A stretch of 6,825 nucleotides of DNA from Lachnospiraceae bacterium (lineage in GTDB: Bacteria > Bacillota_A > Clostridia > Lachnospirales > Lachnospiraceae). The stretch covers positions 1-6,825 of the forward strand of contig JAFSFU010000236.1 of the NCBI GenBank assembly GCA_017435025.1, written 5' to 3'. Under the pieces are notes generated by a model. The model made no database searches. It worked only from the letters and a program-made list of their open reading frames with translations, and was not told where the DNA came from. Every line of letters starts with the position of its first letter. Position 1 is the first letter of the stretch. The position numbers and the translations under genes are program-made. This document shows positions 1 to 5,946 of this stretch, one piece after another.

Positions 1-60
1 GAAATCTTTATCAGCGAAACGGAGGTGGCAGGTTATGACATCAAGAAACTTATTTTTTAA
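1..60 (+). CDS. ABC transporter ATP-binding protein, C-terminal end only (partial)
   Basis: Frame 1 is open from the window edge to a TAA at 58-60 and encodes the last 19 residues of a protein, beginning EIFISETEVAGYDIKKLIF. The ending resembles the extreme C-terminus (an EEIFI...E..GYD...iF pattern) of small ABC ATPases in clostridial transporter operons; this is recognition from memory, not a search. The reading is supported by the 26-bp overlap with the following permease gene, whose ribosome site (21-27) lies inside this frame, an arrangement typical of translationally coupled ATPase-permease pairs. The protein would supply ATP hydrolysis for the permease next door. No Walker or signature motif is visible because almost all of the gene lies upstream, so the call rests on context and the short tail. 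Confidence 0.7.
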   Translation, partial: EIFISETEVAGYDIKKLIF

Positions 61-2407
61 ATTGATGAAAGAGGATGCAAAGCGGAAATTGTGGGCGGTT
101 GGACTCTCCTTCCTGGCTTTTTTCTTCTGGATGCCTGTCATGGCGGCCATGCAGGTGACGGAACTCCATCAGAAATATGAGCGCTGGATCGCAAATGGAA
201 CGCTTTTTGCAGAGGGCATCACAGCGGAATCGCGTTTCCAAACGCAGCTTTCCCAGATTGTCCTGCGAACGATCGGAATGGAAAATGCACTGGCAGCATT
301 TACGATCGCAACAGCGGCACTCGTTATGGCACTGACCGGATTTATGTATCTCCATTCGAAGAAACAGATGGATTTTTATCACAGCATTCCGATTCGCAGG
401 GAACTGATCTTTGCTGTGAAGTACCTGAATGGAATCGTGATCGTATTATCCACATATCTGGTTAATCTGCTGCTGACATTTCTGGTTCTCGGAATGAACG
501 GGGTAGAGTTATCCGTGATGATAAATACGGCAGTCCCGACATTCCTGGTACATGCAGCTGGATATTTGATGATATACGGTTTGATGACGATCGCAGTCGT
601 TCTTACCGGCAATTTCTTTATTTCCATTCTCGGCGGAATTGTCCTTTTTGCGTACGTTCCTGCGATTATTGCATTGGTGCAGGGCATGATGTACATGTTC
701 TTTGAGACAGTCAATTTAAGAGCTGTAGATATGGATCATATGATGCTTTACGGTTCACCGATTTCCTATTATGTGTATACGATCACAGAAGGAATTGAAG
801 CCGGGGTTGATAAGTATGGAACTGTGATGGGAGCGGTTGCGATATCCGCCATTATTGGCGTGATCTTTGCAATGATCGCAGTTCTGCTTTATAAGAAACG
901 ACCGTCCGAATCCGCCGGGAAATCGATGGCATTTACGATCACGAAGGCCCCGATCAAAATCATGCTGGTGGTTCCGATTACGATCTGTATGTCCATTCTG
1001 CTCTGGAATATTTATTATAGTCTTCCGTGGGCAATCTTCGGATTTGTCTTCGGCCTGGTAGTGACCCATTGCTTTATTGAGATTATCTATCACTTCGAGT
1101 TCCGGAAACTGTTTGCGAACCTGCATCATATGGCAGTCTCATCTGTCATTGCCATTGCGGTGATCGCGGTGTTCCGATTTGACTTGATTGCTTACGATTC
1201 TTATCTTCCGGAGAAAGCAGAACTGAAAGGTGCCTCCATTTGTGCCAATGGTCTGGAGGACTGGATTGAATATGGTCTGCCAAAGAAACTGGACAATGAC
1301 GGTTATTCCTGGAATTACATTATGGAAGGCGAGTATATCGCCGATCATATGAGTTTCACAGACAAGGATGTGATTTTTGCTCTGGCTGAGACCGGAATTC
1401 AAGAAGCGAAAAAAGCGAAAGTCCGAAAATATGCTGGTGTGAGTGAGGATTATGTGCATGAAAGCGTATGGACCTCAATGGAGGTTGGATTCCAGCTTTC
1501 CAATGGCAAAACCAAGTACCGTAATTATTATGTCAATATGACGGAACTTCGAGACATGTTTGATCAGCTTTACGCAACGGAAGAATACAAAGCCGGCGTA
1601 TCACCGGTTATGTCCTACACGGCAGACAGCATTGTCGGAGTCTACGATTTTAATCATGGTGAAATCGGTGAGGTGACTGTCGATAAGGCGAAAGTAGAAG
1701 CAATTCTTTGTGCATACAAGGAAGAGTATACAAAGCTTACCTTAGAAGAACGTATTCATGAGGCACCGGTTACAGCAATTCGCTTGCTGACAAAAGGCGA
1801 GTATGAGTACCTTCAGGCGATCAGTCATGACCGTACACCAAACTACACCGGAGCATTCCGGATAGAAGACATTAATATGGTGAATTTCTTCCCGGTATAT
1901 CCGTCTTATGAAAAAACTCTGGCATTGCTTGCAGAATGTGGCGTGGATGATCTTGAAATTCTGGCAGCAGAAGATGTTCTTCGAATCGAGATCATCAGCA
2001 GCTATATGGAAGATGCATACGAAGCGGGAGCTTTTGAACCATCTTACTACGAGGAAGTGGTGATCGCGGAAACGAAGCCGGTTGCAGGATATGAGAAATA
2101 CGGAGAAAAGACCATCACATTGGAGAATAACGGTGACACGAAGATGATTGAGCTGATGGAAGAAGTTCTTCAGAGTGCTGTCGACCTGGATCTGGCGAGA
2201 ATGAACAATCTGCAGCCGATCGACAATGGTTTGCGTATTCAGGTTTATAAAAAGGACGTGAACGAAGGAAAGAGTTCCATTGATCAGGAGTTTATTCGAT
2301 ACGTGTTCCCATTTGATCAGATTCCGGAATTTGTGAATGAGCAATTTGATCTAAAATCCGTCATTCGCAGAGAGGTGAATACCAGTCTGGGATATGTCGG
2401 ACAATAA
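35..2407 (+). CDS. ABC transporter permease with large extracellular C-terminal domain (DUF6449-like)
   Basis: A 790-residue integral membrane protein, probably the membrane subunit of an ABC exporter whose ATPase ends at base 60. The start is ATG 35, with GGAGGTG at 21-27 seven bases before it. Hydrophobic segments lie near residues 19-38, 84-106, 126-153, 166-190, 194-220, 264-286, 305-325, 330-352 and 365-382. Nine segments with N-terminus inside place positively charged loops (107-125, 287-304, 353-364) in the cytoplasm and the remaining ~400 residues outside. The cytoplasmic loop at about 113-123 contains FYHSIPIRRE, a motif I recall from clostridial ABC-2-like permeases of this type. 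The C-terminal half is soluble, acidic and without further membrane spans; it resembles the domain called DUF6449, named from memory. Substrate is unknown. Related operons often carry a GntR/YtrA-type repressor, which would lie upstream of this window. No terminator follows the stop, so some transcription may continue into the zinc-ribbon gene. Confidence 0.85.
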   Translation: MTSRNLFFKLMKEDAKRKLWAVGLSFLAFFFWMPVMAAMQVTELHQKYERWIANGTLFAEGITAESRFQTQLSQIVLRTIGMENALAAFTIATAALVMALTGFMYLHSKKQMDFYHSIPIRRELIFAVKYLNGIVIVLSTYLVNLLLTFLVLGMNGVELSVMINTAVPTFLVHAAGYLMIYGLMTIAVVLTGNFFISILGGIVLFAYVPAIIALVQGMMYMFFETVNLRAVDMDHMMLYGSPISYYVYTITEGIEAGVDKYGTVMGAVAISAIIGVIFAMIAVLLYKKRPSESAGKSMAFTITKAPIKIMLVVPITICMSILLWNIYYSLPWAIFGFVFGLVVTHCFIEIIYHFEFRKLFANLHHMAVSSVIAIAVIAVFRFDLIAYDSYLPEKAELKGASICANGLEDWIEYGLPKKLDNDGYSWNYIMEGEYIADHMSFTDKDVIFALAETGIQEAKKAKVRKYAGVSEDYVHESVWTSMEVGFQLSNGKTKYRNYYVNMTELRDMFDQLYATEEYKAGVSPVMSYTADSIVGVYDFNHGEIGEVTVDKAKVEAILCAYKEEYTKLTLEERIHEAPVTAIRLLTKGEYEYLQAISHDRTPNYTGAFRIEDINMVNFFPVYPSYEKTLALLAECGVDDLEILAAEDVLRIEIISSYMEDAYEAGAFEPSYYEEVVIAETKPVAGYEKYGEKTITLENNGDTKMIELMEEVLQSAVDLDLARMNNLQPIDNGLRIQVYKKDVNEGKSSIDQEFIRYVFPFDQIPEFVNEQFDLKSVIRREVNTSLGYVGQ

Positions 2408-2418
2408 AGGGAAATCGA

Positions 2419-2447
2419 TTGACATTTTCTTCTCAATTGGATAAGAT
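2419..2447 (+). promoter_or_regulatory. Sigma-A promoter of the zinc-ribbon gene
   Basis: A perfect -35 box TTGACA (2419-2424) is followed by a 17-nt spacer and TAAGAT (2442-2447), which matches the -10 consensus at 4 of 6 bases including the key second A and final T. The expected transcription start is near 2454, about 34 nt before the chosen ATG. The -35 box begins only 12 bases after the permease stop codon. Its first three bases (TTG) happen to be in frame with the next gene and can be mistaken for a start codon. Confidence 0.75.
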
Positions 2448-2462
2448 GATAGTAATACTATC
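2448..2462 (+). promoter_or_regulatory. Perfect 15-bp dyad at the transcription start, candidate operator
   Basis: GATAGTA (2448-2454), a single central A (2455), and TACTATC (2456-2462) form a perfect 7+1+7 inverted repeat. It abuts the 3' edge of the -10 box and is centred on the predicted transcription start, a classical position for a repressor operator. As RNA the loop would be too tight for the full stem, so a DNA-binding site is the more natural reading. Which protein would bind is unknown; a GntR/YtrA-type regulator of the preceding ABC operon is one guess. Confidence 0.5.
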
Positions 2463-2487
2463 GACGATTGAGAGAGGAGCAATGCAT

Positions 2488-2937
2488 ATGGCATTTTTTG
2501 ATGATTTAAAGAAAAACTTAACGGCTACCGGTCAGACTGTTGCGCAGAAGACGAAAGAAATGACAGAGAGCATGCAGTTAAAGTCTCAGTTGAATGCTGA
2601 GAAGGAAGCGATTATGAAAGCTTATGCGGCGATCGGCAAACAGGTATACGAAAATGCCGCATGGGATGACAAGAGAAAATACGAATCTGAGTTTGAGGCG
2701 ATTCAGGAGAGTCTGGATAAGATTGAAGAGCTGGAGGAGAAACTGACAAAACTCGATGGATGCATTTTCTGCGGTGAGTGCGGTTCCAGAGTCGATAAAA
2801 AGTCTGCATTTTGCAATAAGTGCGGCGCGAAGATCGTAAAGGGAAAAGTGTACGAAGAGTCTGTAGATGATGACAACTTTGTCGAGGAGATCAAGGAAGA
2901 AATCGTTGAGTTTGTAGAAGAAATCAAAGAAGATTAA
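2488..2937 (+). CDS. Small zinc-ribbon protein with coiled coil and acidic tail
   Basis: A 149-residue soluble protein of unknown function. The start ATG 2488 is chosen because AGAGGAG (2473-2479) lies eight bases ahead. ATG 2482 in the same frame is only two bases from that site, and a TTG at 2419 is the promoter -35 box. The N-terminus (MAFFDDLKKNL) is followed by a charged, heptad-like helical stretch at about residues 25-90, predicted to be coiled coil. A zinc ribbon follows: C95-x2-C98 and C109-x2-C112, with the usual CGxCG...FCxKCG look, plus an extra C92. The last ~28 residues are strongly acidic and contain FVEEIKE twice. There is no signal peptide or membrane segment, so it is probably cytoplasmic. 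Similar MAFF...zinc-ribbon proteins occur in many Clostridia, without an assigned role as far as I know. It has its own promoter and terminator. Confidence 0.85.
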   Translation: MAFFDDLKKNLTATGQTVAQKTKEMTESMQLKSQLNAEKEAIMKAYAAIGKQVYENAAWDDKRKYESEFEAIQESLDKIEELEEKLTKLDGCIFCGECGSRVDKKSAFCNKCGAKIVKGKVYEESVDDDNFVEEIKEEIVEFVEEIKED

Positions 2938-2944
2938 TACTTAT

Positions 2945-2983
2945 GGGACGCAGGTGCTTGAACCTGCGTCCCGTTCTGTTTTT
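2945..2983 (+). terminator. Intrinsic terminator after the zinc-ribbon gene
   Basis: GGGACGCAGGT (2945-2955) pairs perfectly with ACCTGCGTCCC (2962-2972) around a six-base loop, giving an 11-bp GC-rich stem. A T-rich tail follows (2973-2983, ending in five T). It starts 7 bases after the stop codon. The upstream flank has no matching A-run, so it should act on the plus strand only. It would end both the zinc-ribbon transcript and any read-through from the ABC operon. Confidence 0.93.
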
Positions 2984-3010
2984 GCCAATTATTAAAATTT
3001 TATAACCACA

Positions 3011-3039
3011 TGGACAAACGAATGGAATAAGGGTATCAT
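3011..3039 (+). promoter_or_regulatory. Sigma-A promoter of the cardiolipin synthase gene, with AT-rich upstream element
   Basis: TGGACA (3011-3016), a 17-nt spacer and TATCAT (3034-3039) each match the sigma-A consensus at 5 of 6 bases. The expected transcription start is near 3046, about 24 nt before the ATG. The bases just upstream (2987-3005) are almost entirely A and T and lie where an UP element contacts the alpha subunit of RNA polymerase. The gene should therefore be well expressed from its own promoter. No operator-like repeat is evident. Confidence 0.75.
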
Positions 3040-3069
3040 GAGAGTAAATGACAGCAAGGGGGACAGCGA

Positions 3070-4668
3070 ATGAAAAGAACAAAAATACAGATGCAGGATA
3101 TCAAAGGTAAGGGCAAGAGAAGTATGCTGCGGTTGGTTTATGGTCGTACTGCATTTGTTATGCTGTTTGTACTGCTGCAGATTGTGGTGCTCTGGTGCTT
3201 ATATTTATGGATTGATTATCAGTATCGAATCTATGGATATGGTGCTTTTGGGCTTTTGAGTTTTTTTCTGGCGATCCGAATTCTGAATGAAAAACAAAAT
3301 GCGAGTTTTAAGATGGCATGGCTGGTACCGGTCCTGCTGTTTCCGGTATTTGGCGGCCTGTTCTACTTGTTTGTCCAGCTTCAGACAGAACCCAAAATTC
3401 TGGAAAAGCGGATTGCAGATATCAAGTCCAGAACGGACCACTATCTTCCGCAGAATCAAAGTGTATATAAAAAATTGAAACGGGACAGCAGGTCAAATGC
3501 CAATCTGGCCCGCTATCTGTATGAAAGTGTCGGTTATCCGGTTTATGAGAATACCAACTATAAATATTATCCGCTGGGAGAAGATTTTTTTAAAGATCTT
3601 CTGTTGGAATTGAAACAGGCGAAGCATTATATTTTTCTGGAATACTATATTATTCAGTCAGGAGTGATGTGGGATTCCGTGCTGAAAATTCTGGAGAAAA
3701 AAGCTCGTGAAGGTGTGGAGGTTCGTGTACTGTATGACGGAATGAATGATTTCTCAAATCTTCCGCATCATTACCCGAAAGAACTGGAGAAAAAGAAGAT
3801 CCAATGCCGTGTATTTAATTCCATTCGACCGGCGATCTCAACCAGCCAGAACAACCGTGATCATAGAAAGATTCTGGTTATTGACGGCAAGACCGCCTTT
3901 ACCGGCGGTGTAAATCTGGCGGACGAGTATATCAACCGCAAAGTAAGATTTGGCCACTGGAAGGATAATGCGATCTGCCTGAAAGGCGATGCAGTACGCA
4001 GTTTCACCGTCATGTTCCTGCAGATGTGGAATGTTTCGGTGAAAAAGCTGGATTATCATTGCGATTACGGCAAATATCTGGAAGCAGGCCAGAACAGCAA
4101 TATGCAAGGAATGAATGTGGAAGGATACTGTATTCCATTCTCAGACAGTCCGATGGACGGAGAAGCCATCGGCCACCAGGTTTATCTGGATATCATCTAT
4201 CAGGCCAGAGAGTATGTATATATTATGACACCGTATCTGGTATTGGACGATGATATGATCACAGCACTCTGTTATGCGGCGAAACGTGGTGTGGAAACAT
4301 TGATCATCATGCCGCATATTCCGGATAAAAAGTATGCCTTTATGCTGGCTCACAGTTATTATCCGGAACTGATTCAGGCAGGTGTAAAGATTTACGAGTA
4401 TCTGCCGGGATTTGTGCATTCGAAAACCTTTGTCAGTGATAATGAGAAGGCCGTTGTCGGATCGAGCAATATGGATTTCCGAAGTCAGTACTTAAATTTT
4501 GAAGATGCCGTGTATATCTACCGGAATCCGGTCGTGATGGATATCCGGAATGATTTTGAACAGACTTTGAGAGAGTGTGCCCGAATGACGCAGGAAAGTT
4601 ATGAGGCACTTCCTGCTATGCACCGCTTCTGGGGACAGACGCTGCGACTGATCGCACCGTTGATGTAA
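3070..4668 (+). CDS. cls: Cardiolipin synthase, phospholipase D superfamily
   Basis: A 532-residue membrane enzyme that in this family joins two phosphatidylglycerol molecules to give cardiolipin and glycerol. The ATG 3070 is preceded by AAGGGGGA (3056-3063) at six bases. The N-terminus is basic, then three hydrophobic segments follow at about residues 27-47, 56-72 and 82-104, the last carrying the WLVP..LFPVFGGLFYL signature of the PLDc_N region. Two complete HKD motifs are present: H265, K267, D272 (HRKILVID, followed by GGVNLADEY) and H450, K452, D457 (HSKTFVSD, followed by GSSNMDFRS). Both catalytic histidines are intact, so the enzyme should be active. Length is slightly above the usual 480-510 residues. 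It is transcribed alone, between its own promoter and terminator. Another PLD-type phosphatidyl transferase is possible, but the membrane N-terminus and paired HKD motifs favour cardiolipin synthase. Confidence 0.95.
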   Translation: MKRTKIQMQDIKGKGKRSMLRLVYGRTAFVMLFVLLQIVVLWCLYLWIDYQYRIYGYGAFGLLSFFLAIRILNEKQNASFKMAWLVPVLLFPVFGGLFYLFVQLQTEPKILEKRIADIKSRTDHYLPQNQSVYKKLKRDSRSNANLARYLYESVGYPVYENTNYKYYPLGEDFFKDLLLELKQAKHYIFLEYYIIQSGVMWDSVLKILEKKAREGVEVRVLYDGMNDFSNLPHHYPKELEKKKIQCRVFNSIRPAISTSQNNRDHRKILVIDGKTAFTGGVNLADEYINRKVRFGHWKDNAICLKGDAVRSFTVMFLQMWNVSVKKLDYHCDYGKYLEAGQNSNMQGMNVEGYCIPFSDSPMDGEAIGHQVYLDIIYQAREYVYIMTPYLVLDDDMITALCYAAKRGVETLIIMPHIPDKKYAFMLAHSYYPELIQAGVKIYEYLPGFVHSKTFVSDNEKAVVGSSNMDFRSQYLNFEDAVYIYRNPVVMDIRNDFEQTLRECARMTQESYEALPAMHRFWGQTLRLIAPLM

Positions 4669-4700
4669 TGGAATATAACCGTTGATGTAATGGAATATAA
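4656..4700 (+). repeat. 22-bp perfect tandem duplication across the cls stop codon
   Basis: Bases 4657-4678 are repeated exactly as 4679-4700; with the preceding A the period-22 tract runs 4656-4700. Copy one holds the last two codons of cls (TTG ATG) and its TAA. Copy two lies in the 3' untranslated region between the stop and the terminator. Because 22 is not a multiple of three, the copies are read in different frames. Replication slippage or a small local duplication is the simplest origin. Confidence 0.9.
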
Positions 4701-4707
4701 GAGAAGG

Positions 4708-4739
4708 AGTTCCTATACGTTTTGTGTAGGAACTTTTTT
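4708..4739 (+). terminator. Intrinsic terminator after cls
   Basis: AGTTCCTATAC (4708-4718) pairs with GTGTAGGAACT (4724-4734) around a five-base GTTTT loop. This is an 11-bp stem with one G-U pair, followed directly by a run of six T (4734-4739, the first T also closing the stem). It separates cls from the SLH-adaptor operon. An AAGGAG just before the stem (4704-4709) looks like a ribosome site, but no start codon follows it at a usable distance. Confidence 0.9.
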
Positions 4740-4783
4740 ACTTTAATAGAAAAGTTCACAAATTCGGCCGTTTTTTTCACAGA

Positions 4784-4821
4784 TTGAACACAAAGGTCTG
4801 GTAAATTTTGTTTAGTTAAAT
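4784..4821 (+). promoter_or_regulatory. Probable promoter region of the SLH-adaptor operon (weak)
   Basis: The 98-bp gap 4740-4837 must hold the promoter, since a terminator precedes it. No pair of consensus boxes with normal spacing is present. The best candidate is an extended -10, TGGTAAATT, with TG at 4799-4800 and TAAATT at 4802-4807; this would start transcription near 4814. TTGAAC at 4784-4789 resembles a -35 box but is too close. Such a weak core is what one expects of an activator-dependent promoter. The exact position is uncertain. Confidence 0.35.
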
Positions 4822-4837
4822 TTGAGAGGAGTTTTTT

Positions 4838-5929
4838 ATGTTCTATGGAAAGAAAACGGCGGCGTTGGCAATGATCTGTGCGGTATCCGCGGGGATGACA
4901 GCGACTGCATATGGTACAGAGAGCGATTTTACGATGAGAAAGAAAACGGTCAGTCTCCTTGGAATTATGAATACAGGGGATGTTTATGCGAATGTTTCAA
5001 GGGAAGAGTTCGCAAGAATGTTGGTGAACGCTTCGGAATATCGTCATGTGGCGGGAGCAACCAGCAATGTATCCGTATATGCAGATGTGCTGAATACCAG
5101 TGAATATGCATCTGCTATCCGTACAGCTGCAGAGAACGGATGGATGACCGGTTATCTGGGAGGTAATTTTAAACCGGCTCAGGGCGTTACATATCAGGAG
5201 GCAGTCCGTGCTGTCATGGCTCTTTTGGGCTATACCAATGACGATTTTGCAGGAAATATCAATGGAAACCGGATGGCAAAATTCTGTGAATTGGAATTGG
5301 ACAGCAATATCAGCAGAAAAGGAAACGAGATCATGACAAGAGAAGATTGTATGGATCTGTTTTATAATCTGCTGAAGGCTGATATGAAGAATGGCACCCC
5401 ATATGGAACGAAGGTCTTTGATCTTAAATATGCTTCTGACGGAGAGATCGATATGTCCTCGGTGGTGGATCACCGAATGAAAGGACCGTACTATCTGAAT
5501 CGCGACAGCCGTGATCTTGACGATATTGTACCGTTTTCATTGAAAAATGCCTCTATGTTTTTAAATGGATATGCGTCGGATGAAGAGGAGATCAACGATG
5601 ATGCATTGGTCGTATATTATTATGAGGCGACGAAGACAATATTTGCATATTCGGAGGAAGGAGAGAATAAAGGGGCCACAGAGGGTGAAATCCTGGCGAT
5701 CTATTATGATTCTGCGGATCCGTTTACGCCGGTTCGTGTGGTCCTGGACTCCGATGACCAGGGAACAGAAGAGGGAGAGGACGTATTTCAGTTGAGTGCA
5801 TCGGAAATTCAGTTTCTGTTTTCTGTGTATGGAGAATTTAAAGTTGGTGATGATGTGGTCATTATATGGGAGAAGAACGGAAATGGCGAAAATGCTGTTT
5901 ATACCGCTATCGATGTGACCGATAATTAG
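4838..5929 (+). CDS. Secreted S-layer-homology (SLH) domain protein
   Basis: A 363-residue exported protein. The ATG 4838 has AGAGGAG (4825-4831) six bases ahead. Residues 1-26 form a signal peptide: KK, a hydrophobic core, then a likely cut after A-Y-G. Three SLH-type units follow: a short degenerate one at about 35-67 (VSREEFARML), a clear one at 80-132 (YADV...AI..AAENGWMTGYLGGNFKP...VTYQEAVRAVMALLG), and a third at 144-180 (MTREDCMDLFYNLL). SLH domains bind secondary cell-wall polymers, so the protein probably sits in the wall outside the membrane. The rest (about 185-363) is acidic, probably beta-rich and unrecognised; it has no membrane anchor. The stop lies 17 bases before the adaptor gene, so the two are almost certainly cotranscribed. 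A role in positioning or assisting the transporter is inferred from position only. Confidence 0.85.
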   Translation: MFYGKKTAALAMICAVSAGMTATAYGTESDFTMRKKTVSLLGIMNTGDVYANVSREEFARMLVNASEYRHVAGATSNVSVYADVLNTSEYASAIRTAAENGWMTGYLGGNFKPAQGVTYQEAVRAVMALLGYTNDDFAGNINGNRMAKFCELELDSNISRKGNEIMTREDCMDLFYNLLKADMKNGTPYGTKVFDLKYASDGEIDMSSVVDHRMKGPYYLNRDSRDLDDIVPFSLKNASMFLNGYASDEEEINDDALVVYYYEATKTIFAYSEEGENKGATEGEILAIYYDSADPFTPVRVVLDSDDQGTEEGEDVFQLSASEIQFLFSVYGEFKVGDDVVIIWEKNGNGENAVYTAIDVTDN

Positions 5930-5946
5930 TGAAGGAGCAGCTGGTG

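Noticed and set aside
1742..2344. 200-codon open frame on the minus strand inside the permease gene
   Set aside because: It is a shadow of the permease coding frame, with many Cys, His and Phe residues and no domain, and I saw no convincing ribosome site or promoter for it.
3038..3073. An 11-codon upstream frame (ATG 3038) whose TGA overlaps the cls start codon as ATGA
   Set aside because: Its ATG overlaps the -10 box at 3034-3039, so it lies upstream of the expected transcription start and would not be on the cls mRNA.
4701..4709. GAGAAGGAG resembling a ribosome binding site after cls
   Set aside because: No ATG or GTG start with a usable frame follows within the normal distance, and the bases run into the terminator stem.
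4669..4746. 25 open codons after the cls stop, suggesting stop-codon readthrough
   Set aside because: The stretch is composed of the second repeat copy and the terminator hairpin, and shows no protein-like conservation signal that I can see; it is open by chance.
4765..4777. CGGCCG followed by seven T, resembling a second terminator before the SLH gene
   Set aside because: CGGCCG is a self-complementary hexamer with no room for a loop, so it cannot form a terminator stem; the flanking bases add no stable pairing.
4822..5103. 93-codon plus-strand frame beginning with TTG 4822
   Set aside because: It starts before the ribosome site of the SLH gene and runs in another frame over its signal peptide and SLH region; it has no ribosome site of its own.
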